DNA from: Lacipirellula limnantheis
GTDB taxonomy: Bacteria > Planctomycetota > Planctomycetia > Pirellulales > Lacipirellulaceae
Assembly (NCBI RefSeq): GCF_007746075.1
Contig: NZ_CP036339.1
Span: 2,428,885-2,492,884 of the forward strand
Length of the DNA stretch: 64,000 nt
Direction of reading: 5' to 3'
The translations under genes and the position numbers were made by a program. Below, in pieces: positions 32,380 through 45,019 of this stretch. Position 1 is the first letter of the stretch. Every line of letters begins with the position of its first letter. The notes under the pieces are model-generated. The model was not told the origin of the DNA. It ran no database searches and worked only from the letters and a program-made list of their open reading frames with translations.

Positions 32380-32946
32380 ATGCTGACCGCTCCCGCCGTC
32401 CATTATTTGCTCTTCGCCGAAGCCACGATCGATCCCAGCCTAGGCGGCTCCTGGCGTTTCGTGCTGGAGAACGTTGCCACTGGTGAAACGTTCTCTGCGA
32501 CCGACTTCGAGCCGATCGAGTGCCACGAACGTTTGGAACTCTTAGCGGTCGTTCGCGGTTTGGAAGCGATCGACCTTTCCGCCCGGGTGACCCTGGTCAC
32601 CAAAAGTCGCTATGTCAATCGCGGCCTGAAGCGCGGACTGAACGACTGGCGAGCCAATGGTTGGCAGTGGGAACGCTTCGGGCGCGTCGTGCCGGTCCGC
32701 GATCACGACCTGTGGAAGCGCGTTGACCGGGCCCTCAATTACCATCAGGTCGATTGCCGACTTTGGCAGTTCGGCGGGGAAGTCGAAGCGGAACCGGCGC
32801 CGGTTATGCAAGAGGCTGAACCTGTGGTCGTTGCCACGCCCCGGCGCGGTCGTTTTACGCTCGCCACCGAAGGCCTCCGTCGGGCCACTCACGCGGCCGG
32901 CTTGCTAACCGACGCATTCCGCCCGTCGGCCCTCGCTGCCGGCTAA
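32380..32946 (+). CDS. RNase HI-fold protein lacking catalytic aspartates
   Basis: 188 residues. The RNase HI layout is recognisable: HYLLFAEATIDPSLGGSWRFVLEN (strands 1-2), HERLELLAVVRGLEAI (with the E48-equivalent E53), RVTLVTKSRYVNRGLKRGLNDWRANGWQW, and VPVRDHDLWKRVDRALNYHQVDCRLW. But the first catalytic Asp is Ala13/Glu14, the second is Lys75 (KSRYV instead of DSQYV), and the His/Asp pair after HQV is missing. So it should not cut RNA-DNA hybrids by the usual two-metal mechanism but may still bind nucleic acid. The last 55 residues are variable and basic. Confidence 0.78.
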   Translation: MLTAPAVHYLLFAEATIDPSLGGSWRFVLENVATGETFSATDFEPIECHERLELLAVVRGLEAIDLSARVTLVTKSRYVNRGLKRGLNDWRANGWQWERFGRVVPVRDHDLWKRVDRALNYHQVDCRLWQFGGEVEAEPAPVMQEAEPVVVATPRRGRFTLATEGLRRATHAAGLLTDAFRPSALAAG

Positions 32947-33111
32947 AGTCCCGTCCCGCCCCCAGAATTTCGACAAGGTCGGCGGCGCCCGATCGCTTCC
33001 CCAGCCCCTCCAGAGATTGTCTCCCGCTCCGACCCGGAAACCATTACCGGCCGCGGCCACTCCAGCAGGCTGCGGTCGTTTCAAGTACAACTGTAACCAG
33101 GATAGACCACC

Positions 33112-35337
<2,226 letters not shown>

Positions 35338-35365
35338 GCGTTATCCGCGACTGTTGAGACAAGCT

Positions 35366-35405
35366 AAGCCCGCCTTCCAAACATGTGGAAGGCGGGCTTT
35401 TTTTT
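35366..35405 (+). terminator. Intrinsic terminator of glgB
   Basis: AAGCCCGCCTTCC (35366-35378) and GGAAGGCGGGCTT (35387-35399) form a perfect 13-bp stem with an 8-base loop, then eight T. Confidence 0.95.
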
Positions 35406-35416
35406 GTTTGATTGTT

Positions 35417-35502
35417 CAGCCCCTGGCTCCGCCAGGGGGTCGGCTTGCGTACCGGGACGCGATGCCCTGCGTGGTGCTACCCCCTGGCGAAGCCAGGGGC
35501 TA
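35417..35502. repeat. REP-like inverted pair (copy 2)
   Basis: CAGCCCCTGGCTCCGCCAGG (35417-35436, then GGGTCGG) faces CCCCCTGGCGAAGCCAGGGG (35480-35499, then CT). Each arm is a palindrome and the two face each other. Lies at the convergent end of glgB and the PpiD-like gene. Confidence 0.78.
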
Positions 35503-35508
35503 TAGGCT

Positions 35509-37917
35509 CTACCGCTGCTGACGCTTCTGACGTTCTTGCAGCCACTTTTCGTCGAACTTCAGTCCGGCGCGCTCAGTGAACATGTCATTCTCGACGGCGT
35601 TATTGAAAATCGACGCGTGTTTGAACAGCATGTCGCGACCGCCAGGCCATGATTCGGACTCTTCGAGAAAGAGCTTCTTGAGTTCGTCGTCGCTCCACTG
35701 TTTGCGAGCGATGCGCACGACATAGGCCGCCGTTTGGTCGTAGTTCAGGACGCCAACCGTCTCGTTGTCGGCCAGCCCGAAGACCGTCTCCATGAATTGC
35801 GGACCGATGCCTTTCAGTTCGGGAATATCGCTGAGGCTGGGCAGCGAACCGAAGCCGGCGCGGCCGGTTGGATAGTTCAGCCAGCTAAACAGGGCCGTTT
35901 CCTTGATCACTTCGAAGCCGCGGTCGGCGAAGAAAAACTGATCAAAGGGAGTATTGCTCTTCTGAATCTCGGTTGCGAGCTCTTTTGCCTTTTTTTCAGC
36001 CAGCTTCGCGGCTTCGCGTTGCTTCCAGGCGGCGGCGACTCGATCGCGGACTTCCTTGAAATCCGGAACTCGACGCGGGATATCCTCGGTCTTCATAACA
36101 ATGTAGACGTCGCCTTCGAGCTCGCTCGCCATGAACGGCTCGAATGGCTTCAGCGCGTAAAACGCGGCCTGGGCGACGGTCATTTCCTGCGTCGCCGTGC
36201 CGATGGCTTTGCCGACTGGCGTGTCATAAAGTTCCGGCGCCGTCAGCGGGCTCATCTTTTCGTAAACAAGGGCGTTCTTGTCAGCCAGCCATTGCAGGTC
36301 GGCTAGCTTGGCCGGCGGCTTGGGTGTCTTCTTTCCCGCCTCCGTCGCTTCGATCACGGCAATGCCGTACGCGTTGAACTCGGTTTGCAGCTGCGCCATC
36401 GACTCGCCCATGATGCGATCGAGTTCTTTGACGGCCATGTCGCGCGCGAGCTCACGGCGGATTTCATCGCGCACATTGTCCAGGGGCTCGTACTTGTCGG
36501 CGGCGGCAGGCGCGGCGGGCGTCGTCACGGCGCCCGTCGGCTCGCTTTCGACCGCTGCGGCGACAGGCGCCGGTTCCGTCGTCTCCGCTGGCGCCGCCGC
36601 AGGTTCGCTGGCCGGCCCCGATGCGGGGGGCGTCTCGGGTTCCGTCGCTGGCGTCTCGGCGGGTGCGGAAGCATCGGGAGCGTCTTGGAAAGAAACCAAA
36701 CGGAACGGGCTGGCTGGCCGTACGTCGGACGACTCCTGCCCCGTGGCCTCTTCTGCTGCCGGCGCGGCCTCCGCGTCTGAGCTGGCCGGTTCTGCGGGCG
36801 CGGCGGGGGTTTCTGCTGGCGCAGCGGCAGCGGGAGCTTCGGCGGGAGTCGCGGCCTCCCCGCTCGTGGGGTCGGCAGGCTCGGCGGGCGTTTCGGCCGC
36901 TGGCGTTTCCTCGCTTGGCGTGGCGGGCGACGTCGATTCCGGTACGCTCTCGCCTGCGTCGGCCGGCGAGGCTGGAACATCCATCTTCAGAAAGTCGGTG
37001 TCTTTATTCTGCTCGTAGTAGTAGGCGATGTCGGTTTCCGACACCTTGTCCATCAGCTTCTCGGCGAGGTCGGCCACGCTTCCCTTGAGGTACTGCAGAC
37101 GAACTCGCTGCGGCTCGGCGAAGCCGGGATCCGGCGATGGAAGGACGCGACCGCCGACGTCGACCCGACGCCCAGGGTCAAACTCCTTGAAATCGTTGAA
37201 CAACGCTTTGAGCTGATCGTCGTTCGGTTCCGGGACTTCGGCGAGGAACTTGTCGACTGGCAACACGGCGACCTGCAGCGAAATGCGGTCGTTCACTTGC
37301 TTCCAGTCCTGCCACCGCTGATGCGGCAGGACTACCAGCGCCGGATCGGCATACATGCGAGTGTAGAAATACGCCGCCAGCATTTTGCGGAGCGTCCCCA
37401 TGACGATCCCCTCGCTGGTGCGCGGGTTTCCGTTCCCGACGCTGGCGAGAATCTGTTCAAGCTGACCCGAGTTCAGTTTGCCGAGCCCCATCTTGGCGAT
37501 GTAGTCGCTGATCAAATCGTCGCTGACGGTGATGCCGGCTCGCTTGGCAAGATCGGCCTCCACGTCGGTTTGAATGACGATTTGCTCGATCGCGTCGCGT
37601 TGTTGATCGCCGAGCAGCAGGCCGCGCCACGGAATGTCGATCGGGAGGTCGTACTCCGAGCGGCCGCCTCCCTGAGCGAAAACGCGTTTCAGGAATTCGT
37701 CCGTGATCAAACGGTGGGCGACGAGCGCATTAAGTTGGTTCTGATCCAGCGACCCGCCGTTCCAAGTGGCGACCGAGGCAGTGCCGGGATTGTCGTTGCC
37801 GCCGGGTCCGCCGCCGCTCATCGCGCTGCCGACGACCCAGATGAACATCAGCAACACGACCGCCACGGCCATGAAAACCTTGGTGTGCTTGCGAAAATAG
37901 CGGAACGGACTCGCCAT
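35509..37917 (-). CDS. PpiD/SurA-like periplasmic chaperone with a Pro/Ala/Glu-rich insertion
   Basis: 802 residues. A short cytoplasmic head and one TM anchor (about 14-32, VFMAVAVVLLMFIWVVGSAM) are followed by a SurA_N/PpiD-like helical domain (about 45-300, with Q..RDAIEQIVIQTDVEADLAKRAGITVSDDLI). A low-complexity segment rich in PAETPA words (about 325-480) separates this from a C-terminal helical region with a rotamase-like stretch (PEVRDRVAAAWKQREAAKLAEKKAKELATEIQ). Expected to help fold exported proteins; a complete parvulin domain is not obvious, so isomerase activity is uncertain. ATG start 37917. Confidence 0.78.
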   Translation of the reverse strand: MASPFRYFRKHTKVFMAVAVVLLMFIWVVGSAMSGGGPGGNDNPGTASVATWNGGSLDQNQLNALVAHRLITDEFLKRVFAQGGGRSEYDLPIDIPWRGLLLGDQQRDAIEQIVIQTDVEADLAKRAGITVSDDLISDYIAKMGLGKLNSGQLEQILASVGNGNPRTSEGIVMGTLRKMLAAYFYTRMYADPALVVLPHQRWQDWKQVNDRISLQVAVLPVDKFLAEVPEPNDDQLKALFNDFKEFDPGRRVDVGGRVLPSPDPGFAEPQRVRLQYLKGSVADLAEKLMDKVSETDIAYYYEQNKDTDFLKMDVPASPADAGESVPESTSPATPSEETPAAETPAEPADPTSGEAATPAEAPAAAAPAETPAAPAEPASSDAEAAPAAEEATGQESSDVRPASPFRLVSFQDAPDASAPAETPATEPETPPASGPASEPAAAPAETTEPAPVAAAVESEPTGAVTTPAAPAAADKYEPLDNVRDEIRRELARDMAVKELDRIMGESMAQLQTEFNAYGIAVIEATEAGKKTPKPPAKLADLQWLADKNALVYEKMSPLTAPELYDTPVGKAIGTATQEMTVAQAAFYALKPFEPFMASELEGDVYIVMKTEDIPRRVPDFKEVRDRVAAAWKQREAAKLAEKKAKELATEIQKSNTPFDQFFFADRGFEVIKETALFSWLNYPTGRAGFGSLPSLSDIPELKGIGPQFMETVFGLADNETVGVLNYDQTAAYVVRIARKQWSDDELKKLFLEESESWPGGRDMLFKHASIFNNAVENDMFTERAGLKFDEKWLQERQKRQQR

Positions 37918-38433
37918 GAAATTGTCCTAAGATCGTGCTATCGCCGGCGTGCCAGCTGTGAATCCTGTCCAGCGAAGAGGTCTAAACTTGGTCAGGCTTC
38001 TTGACAGGCGGCCCCGCCGAAAAGTAATGATTGACCAGCGGAAGTCGCGAAATGAAGGATGCTGATTCTATTGAGAATCGACGTAAACGCAATCCCAACA
38101 AGGGAGTATCGCCGATTCGCGCGTGTCGGAGAAGGGGCTGGCAAGGGTTTCGTCAGCGCCGGATTCGTGACGGTCGGTAGGCTTGCGGTCAGCTTTTGGA
38201 AGTTCGCGATAGCTGGGGAAAGTTTTCAGCTGGCGCCGCTCCTGACGATTGCCGCAGATTGTCCGCGGCTGCCGCTTGGCGAAAGTTTGTTTACGGCCGC
38301 CTTGCCCGTGAACGGATAATTCCAGCACCTGACGGTTCGTCGTCGAGTTCTGAGTTCTGACGGCACTTTCAATTCAAGTTGATGTTTCGACGACCCTGAT
38401 CTCGCGATCGCGCCTAGCCCCCATTGCCGACCG
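37918..38433. other. Divergent spacer upstream of the PpiD-like gene and topA
   Basis: 515 bases, no coding frame with family resemblance (the plus frame 38059-38319 is Phe/Ser-rich with no ribosome site). It must contain both promoters. The piece at 38352-38380 repeats GAGTTCTGA (GTCGAGTTCTGAGTTCTGAC). Nothing else notable. Confidence 0.4.
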
Positions 38434-41151
38434 ATGGCCAAAAAAAGCTCCCCCTCCGAATCAGCCGGCCAAGCGCTCGTGATCGTCGAATCACCGGCCA
38501 AGGCGCGAACGATCGGCAAGTACCTCGGCAAGAATTTTCGCGTCGAGGCCAGCATCGGCCACGTTCGCGATTTGCCGCAAGGCGCCAAGCAAGTCCCCGC
38601 GGAGTATAAGAAGGAGTCGTGGGCGAATCTGGGCGTGAACGTCACCGACGGCTTCACGCCGATCTACGTCATCCCGCCGGGAAAGACAAAACAGATCAAG
38701 CTGCTCAAAGACCAATTGAAGGGCGCCAACGCTCTTTATCTGGCGACGGACGAGGATCGCGAAGGGGAGGCGATCAGCTGGCATCTGCTGGAGATCCTCA
38801 AGCCAAAGGTGCCAGTCCATCGCTTGGTGTTCCACGAAATCACCAAAGACGCCATCCAGGCGGCGATCGAGTCCCCCCGGCAGGTCGACGAAGGGTTAGT
38901 GCGCGCACAGGAGACGCGACGCATTCTGGACCGGCTGTACGGCTACGAGGTTTCGCCGCTGTTGTGGCGGAAGGTTCGCCCGAAGCTATCGGCCGGGCGC
39001 GTGCAAAGCGTCGCGGTGCGGCTGATCGTCGAACGCGAGCGCGAGCGGATGGCCTTCGTCTCGGCCACTTGGTGGGACTTGCTCGGCAGCTTTGCCAAGG
39101 TCGACAAGCAGTCGCTCGAGGCGACGATGATCTCGGTCGATGGCCGTCGAATTCCCGCGGGTAAGGATTTCGATTCGGCGACCGGCAAGCTGAAGAATCC
39201 GGAGATGATGCTGCTCGACGGCCCAGCGGCGGCGGCGCTGGCTGCGCGAATTCGCAGCGGAAAGTTCCGCGTCGCGTCAATCGAGGATAAGCCTTACAGC
39301 AGCAAGCCGTCGCCGCCGTTCACCACCAGCACGCTGCAGCAGGAAGCTAACCGCAAGCTCGGGTTCACCGCGCGGCGGACGATGCAGGTGGCACAGAGCC
39401 TCTACGAAAACGGCCACATCACCTACATGCGCACCGATTCGACAAACCTCGCGTCGGTTGCCATCGAAGGCGCGCGCGATCTGGTCGACAAGAACTATGG
39501 CAGCGAGTTCCTCCCCGCTGAGCCGCGAATCTACCGCTCCAAAGTAAAGAACGCCCAGGAGGCGCACGAGGCGATCCGCCCAGCGGGCCATCCGTTCGAA
39601 TTGCCGGAAACGATGCGTTCGCAGCTCGGCGTCGATGAGTTCCGCATCTTCGAGATGATTTGGAAGCGGACCATTGCAAGCCAGATGGCCGACGCCCGCG
39701 GTCGGCGGATTTCGATCACCATCGAAGGCGAAGGCTGCGTCTTCCAGGTAAGCGGCAAGACGATTGACTTCCCGGGTTACTTGCGGGCATACGTCGAAGG
39801 ATCGGATGATCCGAGCGCCGAGCTCGCAGATCAAGAAAAAGTGCTCCCCAGCGTCGAAGTCGGCGAACTACTGACGTGCACGGCGCTCGACGCCAAGGAG
39901 CATACGACGCAAGCCCCCGGTCGTTACAGTGAAGCGTCGCTGACGAAGGCGCTCGAAGAACGAGGCATCGGGCGGCCAAGTACCTACGCGTCGATTATCG
40001 ATACGATTCTCGCGCGCAATTACGTCTTTAAGAAGCAGAACGCGCTGGTCCCGACGTGGGTGGCATTTTCCGTCGTCCAACTGCTGGAAGACCACCTATC
40101 GTCGCTGGTGGATTATCAATTCACTGCGCAAATGGAGGACGATCTCGACGCCATTAGCCGCGGCGAGCAGGAGTCGGTCAGTTACCTCGACAAGTTCTAT
40201 TACGGCAACGGCGCTCCGGGACTCAAGAAACAACTCGAGAACAAGATCGACGAGATCGATCCGGCCCGTATCGGGCGGATTCTCATCGGCACGCCCGAAG
40301 GACAGGCGCCGGTGTTTGTACGGGTCGGCCGCTACTCGCCGTTTGTCGAGCAGGGGGACCGCACGGGTTCGCTGCCGGAAGAGACGCCTCCCGACGAAGT
40401 GACGTTGGAAATGGCGCTCGCGCTGCTGGAGCAAGCGGCGCAGGGGGACGAACCGCTCGGCATCTGCCCCGACACGCACAAGCCGGTCTACTTGAAGACG
40501 GGCCGCTTTGGACCCTACATCCAGCGCGGCACTCCCGAAGACGAAGAGAAGCCGCAGAACGCCTCGCTGCTCAAGGGGATGAGCCCCGCCGACATTGACC
40601 TGGCAACGGCTCTGAAACTACTGACGCTGCCGCGCAACCTGGGCGACCATCCCGAGCAGCAGAAGCCGATCATGGCCTACAACGGCCGGTTTGGCCCCTA
40701 TGTGAAGTGCGGCGACGACACGCGTTCGCTGCCGAGCGACGTCTCGCCGCTCGACGTGACGCTGGAGCAAGCGATCAAGCTGCTCGCCGAGCCGAAGACG
40801 CGCGGCCGCGGCGCGGCAGCCAAGAAGGAGCCGCTGCGAACCTTTGAGAAAGCGTCGCCGGTGACCGAAAAGCCCGTGCAGGTGCTCGACGGCCGCTACG
40901 GCCCGTACATCACCGACGGCGAGACGAATCTCTCGCTGCGAAAGGGAATGACGGTTGAAGAGTTGACCTTCGATGAGGCGCTCGCGATGCTCGCTGAGAA
41001 GGCCGCGATGGGCCCGCCGAAAAAGAAGGCCGCGAAGAAGAAAGCGGCGACCAAGAAGGCGGCGCCGAAAAAGGGCGTCACGAAAAAGCCAGCTGCGAAG
41101 ACCGCAAAGAAAGCAACCAAGAAAGTTGCCGTCGACGACAGCAGCGATTGA
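38434..41151 (+). CDS. topA: DNA topoisomerase I
   Basis: Relaxes negative supercoils (type IA). 905 residues. Toprim domain with VIVESPAKARTIGKYLG (13-29) and DEDREGEAI (D-x-D region near 108-116), the catalytic tyrosine Y331 in TYMRTDSTNL, and PHE-type EAHEAIRP. No CxxC zinc fingers follow; instead the C-terminal half has four or more copies of a FGPYI/DGRYGPYI module (about 625-830), a pattern of topA in many non-gamma bacteria. A 40-residue Lys/Ala-rich tail (KKAAKKKAATKKAAP and on) ends the protein, likely for DNA binding. Confidence 0.97.
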   Translation: MAKKSSPSESAGQALVIVESPAKARTIGKYLGKNFRVEASIGHVRDLPQGAKQVPAEYKKESWANLGVNVTDGFTPIYVIPPGKTKQIKLLKDQLKGANALYLATDEDREGEAISWHLLEILKPKVPVHRLVFHEITKDAIQAAIESPRQVDEGLVRAQETRRILDRLYGYEVSPLLWRKVRPKLSAGRVQSVAVRLIVERERERMAFVSATWWDLLGSFAKVDKQSLEATMISVDGRRIPAGKDFDSATGKLKNPEMMLLDGPAAAALAARIRSGKFRVASIEDKPYSSKPSPPFTTSTLQQEANRKLGFTARRTMQVAQSLYENGHITYMRTDSTNLASVAIEGARDLVDKNYGSEFLPAEPRIYRSKVKNAQEAHEAIRPAGHPFELPETMRSQLGVDEFRIFEMIWKRTIASQMADARGRRISITIEGEGCVFQVSGKTIDFPGYLRAYVEGSDDPSAELADQEKVLPSVEVGELLTCTALDAKEHTTQAPGRYSEASLTKALEERGIGRPSTYASIIDTILARNYVFKKQNALVPTWVAFSVVQLLEDHLSSLVDYQFTAQMEDDLDAISRGEQESVSYLDKFYYGNGAPGLKKQLENKIDEIDPARIGRILIGTPEGQAPVFVRVGRYSPFVEQGDRTGSLPEETPPDEVTLEMALALLEQAAQGDEPLGICPDTHKPVYLKTGRFGPYIQRGTPEDEEKPQNASLLKGMSPADIDLATALKLLTLPRNLGDHPEQQKPIMAYNGRFGPYVKCGDDTRSLPSDVSPLDVTLEQAIKLLAEPKTRGRGAAAKKEPLRTFEKASPVTEKPVQVLDGRYGPYITDGETNLSLRKGMTVEELTFDEALAMLAEKAAMGPPKKKAAKKKAATKKAAPKKGVTKKPAAKTAKKATKKVAVDDSSD

Positions 41152-41187
41152 TTGGGCAGCGACGCTGAGGCGGTTCAACCGTTTCGC

Positions 41188-41589
41188 TTACTCGTCCACT
41201 GGGTCGGCCTCGGCGATGGCATAGGCCGTCGCGTGGCTGCGGCAGTGGGAAATGCTGAGGTGCATGTGGGCGATGCCCGATCGCTCGAAGACTTCTCGCG
41301 CCCCGCCGCGCAGGGCGACGATCGGCGCGCCTCCCGCTTTGTGCCGGACCTCGACGTCGCGCCAACTGATGCCGCGTACCCAGCCGGTGCCGAGCGCCTT
41401 GAGCACCGCTTCCTTGGCCGCCCAGCGGCCGGCGTAGTGTTGCGTAGCGGCCCGCTTCGACGAGCAGTAGGCGATCTCGTGATCGGTGTAGACGCGGCGA
41501 ATGAAAATCTCGCCGTGACGCTCGATCATCTGAGCGATCCGGAGGCACTCGATGATGTCGGTGCCGATGCCAATGATGCGGGCGGCCAT
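41188..41589 (-). CDS. acpS: Holo-[acyl-carrier-protein] synthase
   Basis: Transfers phosphopantetheine to acyl carrier protein. 133 residues, usual length. The metal-binding aspartate is in IIGIGTDIIECLRI, and the second motif is RWAAKEAVLKALGTG; SISHCRSHATAYAIAEA closes the fold. ATG 41589. Two bases after the trpS stop, so co-transcribed in the order pyrD-trpS-acpS. Confidence 0.94.
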   Translation of the reverse strand: MAARIIGIGTDIIECLRIAQMIERHGEIFIRRVYTDHEIAYCSSKRAATQHYAGRWAAKEAVLKALGTGWVRGISWRDVEVRHKAGGAPIVALRGGAREVFERSGIAHMHLSISHCRSHATAYAIAEADPVDE

Positions 41590-41591
41590 CG

Positions 41592-42563
<972 letters not shown>

Positions 42564-42584
42564 GGGCGATGTTCTTGGTTGAGC

Positions 42585-43538
42585 TTAGTTGCGTTTGAGC
42601 TGCAGCGAGCCGACGACTTCTGCCACGCCGGTCGCGCCAAGGGTGGCGATGGCTGCGGGGAGGGCGTCGAGCACCGCCATCGAGACCGTTGGATTGTAGA
42701 AGTTGACCGTCCCCAGTTGAACGGCGGACGCTCCGGCGACGATGAACTCCATGACGTCGTCCACGGAAGCGATGCCGCCGATGCCGATGAGCGGCGTCGT
42801 CACTGCCTGGGCCGCTTGGTAAACGCAACGCAACGCGATCGGCTTGATCGCGGGACCGCTGAGCCCGCCGATGACGTTGCCGAGGATCGGCCGCTGTCGT
42901 CGCCAGTCGACGGCCATCCCTTGGCAGGTGTTGATCAGCGAAATCGCGTCGGCGCCGCCCGCCTCGGCCGCCTTGGCAATCTCGGCGATGCTCGTGACGT
43001 TTGGCGTCAGCTTGGCGATGATTGGCAATCGGCAGGCGGCGCGGCAAGCGGCGACTAGCTTTTCGCAGAGCACGCCGTTTACGCCGAAGTCGACGCCATG
43101 GCTCACATTCGGGCAGGAAATGTTCAGCTCCACCGCGGCGGCGCCGGCGGCGTCGCCCACCATTGCCGACATCTCGACGAACTCTTCCGCCGTTCGTCCG
43201 GCGATGCTCACGATGATCGGGGCGCCCCGAGCAGCCAGATACGGCAGATGATGTTCGACGAACGCGTCGATCCCGTCATTGTCGAGGCCGATTGAGTTCA
43301 GCATCCCGGAAGGAGTTTCCACCGTCCGCCACGGGGCGTTGCCGGGCCTAGCCTCCCGCGTCACCGTTTTAGGGAGGATGCCCCCCAGGCGCGAGAGGTC
43401 GACAAGACGCTCCATCTCGCGGGCGTAGCCAAAGGTCCCGGAGGCCACGAGAATTGGGTTCGGGAGCGTGAGCCGGCCAAGCGTGATCCGCAAATCGATC
43501 TCGGGAGCGGCCGGCGACGTTGGTGGGGCGAGGGACAA
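42585..43538 (-). CDS. pyrD: Dihydroorotate dehydrogenase, class 1B-like
   Basis: Oxidises dihydroorotate in pyrimidine synthesis, an FMN barrel enzyme. About 317 residues from TTG 43538 (LSLAPPTSPAAPEIDLRI), chosen because the longer frame to 43667 has a Cys/Arg-rich non-family lead; the start is uncertain. NPILVASGTFGYA, the NISCPNVSHG motif with the active-site Cys, LTPNVTSIAEIAKAA and the GIGGI phosphate loop fit class 1B, which normally needs a partner PyrK for NAD; pyrK is not in this window. First gene of the pyrD-trpS-acpS run. Confidence 0.9.
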   Translation of the reverse strand: MSLAPPTSPAAPEIDLRITLGRLTLPNPILVASGTFGYAREMERLVDLSRLGGILPKTVTREARPGNAPWRTVETPSGMLNSIGLDNDGIDAFVEHHLPYLAARGAPIIVSIAGRTAEEFVEMSAMVGDAAGAAAVELNISCPNVSHGVDFGVNGVLCEKLVAACRAACRLPIIAKLTPNVTSIAEIAKAAEAGGADAISLINTCQGMAVDWRRQRPILGNVIGGLSGPAIKPIALRCVYQAAQAVTTPLIGIGGIASVDDVMEFIVAGASAVQLGTVNFYNPTVSMAVLDALPAAIATLGATGVAEVVGSLQLKRN

Positions 43539-43716
43539 CGGGTATCGGGTGGCTGAAGGCTCGAATGGCGCGTGGCGGCAGCAACCCTGTGAATCTAGCC
43601 TGCGAGCCTTGCCGTGGGCAACGGGCGCATGGAAGCGGCGTGCGCGGGCCATGGAGGGCCCGCACACGCCGCGCGTGGACGATCAGTACGATCCGGCCCT
43701 CGCGGGCCAGGTCAGA

Positions 43717-43935
43717 CTAGATGATGCCGCCATGGACGCTATGGGGCGTCAGGTGGGTCGGCATATCCAGGAACCAGATCCGTTCCCACTCATCGAGCAG
43801 GGCGCGGAGGTTCTCTGAACTATAAAACAGCTCCTGCGCGCGTCGCGCCGGGTCGCCGGAGTAGATCGGAATCAAACAGCCCGTGCTGCTTAGCAGCGTG
43901 CAGGCCAGCGCGGTTGAAATGAGCCAATGGCGCAT
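43717..43935 (-). CDS. Small planctomycete-type lipoprotein
   Basis: 72 residues. Signal peptide with lipobox LLSSTGC (Cys20), then SGDPARRAQELFYSSENLRALLDEWERIWFLDMPTHLTPHSVHGGII. The DEWERIWFLDMP and THLTPHxxHGGI region looks like a conserved short motif of planctomycete proteins; this is from memory, not checked. Strong ribosome site (AGGAGG) before the ATG at 43935. Periplasmic, lipid-anchored, function unknown. Confidence 0.82.
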   Translation of the reverse strand: MRHWLISTALACTLLSSTGCLIPIYSGDPARRAQELFYSSENLRALLDEWERIWFLDMPTHLTPHSVHGGII

Positions 43936-44217
43936 GAGCGTAGCTCCTCCTTGAGCTGCAAACAGGACTTCACGCCCTCACGAGTGTGTGACGTAAGGTC
44001 CAACGATCTCACTATTTACGCTTTGTCGAACGCGTCCATGCGCTCCGAGCGGGCGCGATCAACGTGGTTCGAGTAGATTCCTGATAAGCTGTCGGCAGAT
44101 GCACTCCCTCTACCGAGGGGCGGCAATCCTAGCGAGCGTATCGACTTACGTCGAGACTGACCTTTACCGACGTGCTGCCGGCATTGCTGTCGGCTGTGAA
44201 AAGTTTCGAGGCGGCTA

Positions 44218-44634
44218 CTACGCCGAGTTGCCCGAACCGGGTTCGTAACTCGTTGCGGAGCCAAATGTTTCGTGCGGCGGAGAAGCTGACGGCGGCGTCG
44301 CCGCGGCGTGATTGCTCTGCATCGCCTGTTGGCGAGCGGCCTCATTCGCGCGACGTTCCAGCTCGCGAACTCGCTCCTCCATCTCTTTGCCCGGTTTGAA
44401 GGTGACCACAAACTTTTCGGGGACAAAGACTTTCTCACCGGTGCGCGGGTTGCGCGCCTTGCGAGCGGCCCGGCGCTTCACTTCGAAGACGCCAAAATTC
44501 CGCAGCTCAATCCGATGATCTTCGACCAGCGTTTCGACGATGGCGTCGAACGTCTTCTGGACGATCTCTTTGGTCTTCAATTGCGTGAGGCCGATCTCCT
44601 CTGAGATGGTCTTCACGATTTCTTTCTTGGTCAC
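44218..44634 (-). CDS. HU/IHF-family DNA-binding protein with a C-terminal tail
   Basis: Nucleoid protein of 138 residues. The 90-residue core is typical: [84 protein letters not shown], with the DNA-inserting ARNPRTGE loop. About 45 extra residues follow (Ala, Ser, Pro, Gln-rich). It starts at GTG 44634. HU-type versus IHF-type cannot be settled by eye. Promoter at 44713-44741. Confidence 0.95.
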   Translation of the reverse strand: MTKKEIVKTISEEIGLTQLKTKEIVQKTFDAIVETLVEDHRIELRNFGVFEVKRRAARKARNPRTGEKVFVPEKFVVTFKPGKEMEERVRELERRANEAARQQAMQSNHAAATPPSASPPHETFGSATSYEPGSGNSA

Positions 44635-44712
44635 GAAGAGTTCCCCTATGACAAGCTCGCGGTCCTTTCGGCGGACGACGATCGTGCTAGTGAAGGGCGT
44701 TCACTCGCTCCA

Positions 44713-44741
44713 AGTGTAATTGGCGTAAGCATTAGAGTCAA
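44713..44741 (-). promoter_or_regulatory. Promoter for the HU-family gene
   Basis: On the minus strand: TTGACT (44741-44736), a 17-base spacer, and TACACT (44718-44713). Transcription should begin near 44706, giving a leader of about 70 bases before the GTG at 44634. Among the better sigma-70-like matches in this window. Confidence 0.6.
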
Positions 44742-45019
44742 GAAAGCTCGACCCCGCGTCGAGACCGCAAATCGCCCTAACTTGGCGAGACGGCACGACG
44801 ATTTTTCGGCACTTACGCCGATTTCATCGATTGCTAGCGATGGCAAATTGTCAAAGAACGACGTGGGCAAGGCATGGTATGCCTACCCGGAAACTAGCAT
44901 CGACCAGGCCAGTCGCCAGACTTCAGCTAATCGTTAAAGTCGGCCAAATTATTTCAGCCGGCTGCTAGCGTCGGGCGTGGAGCGTCGTGCCGGCGCAGCT
45001 TTCGGCGGCGTTCGGGCGG
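44742..45019. other. Spacer upstream of HU promoter, no gene
   Basis: About 280 bases between the HU promoter and the YkgJ stop. The region is AT-richer than its surroundings (for example 44790-44870). No hairpin with a T tract and no coding frame was recognised. Confidence 0.4.

Noticed and set aside
35509..37917. A complete parvulin rotamase domain in the PpiD-like protein
   Set aside because: The expected parvulin motifs around the mid-protein are replaced by the low-complexity stretch; only the chaperone-like helical parts are clear.
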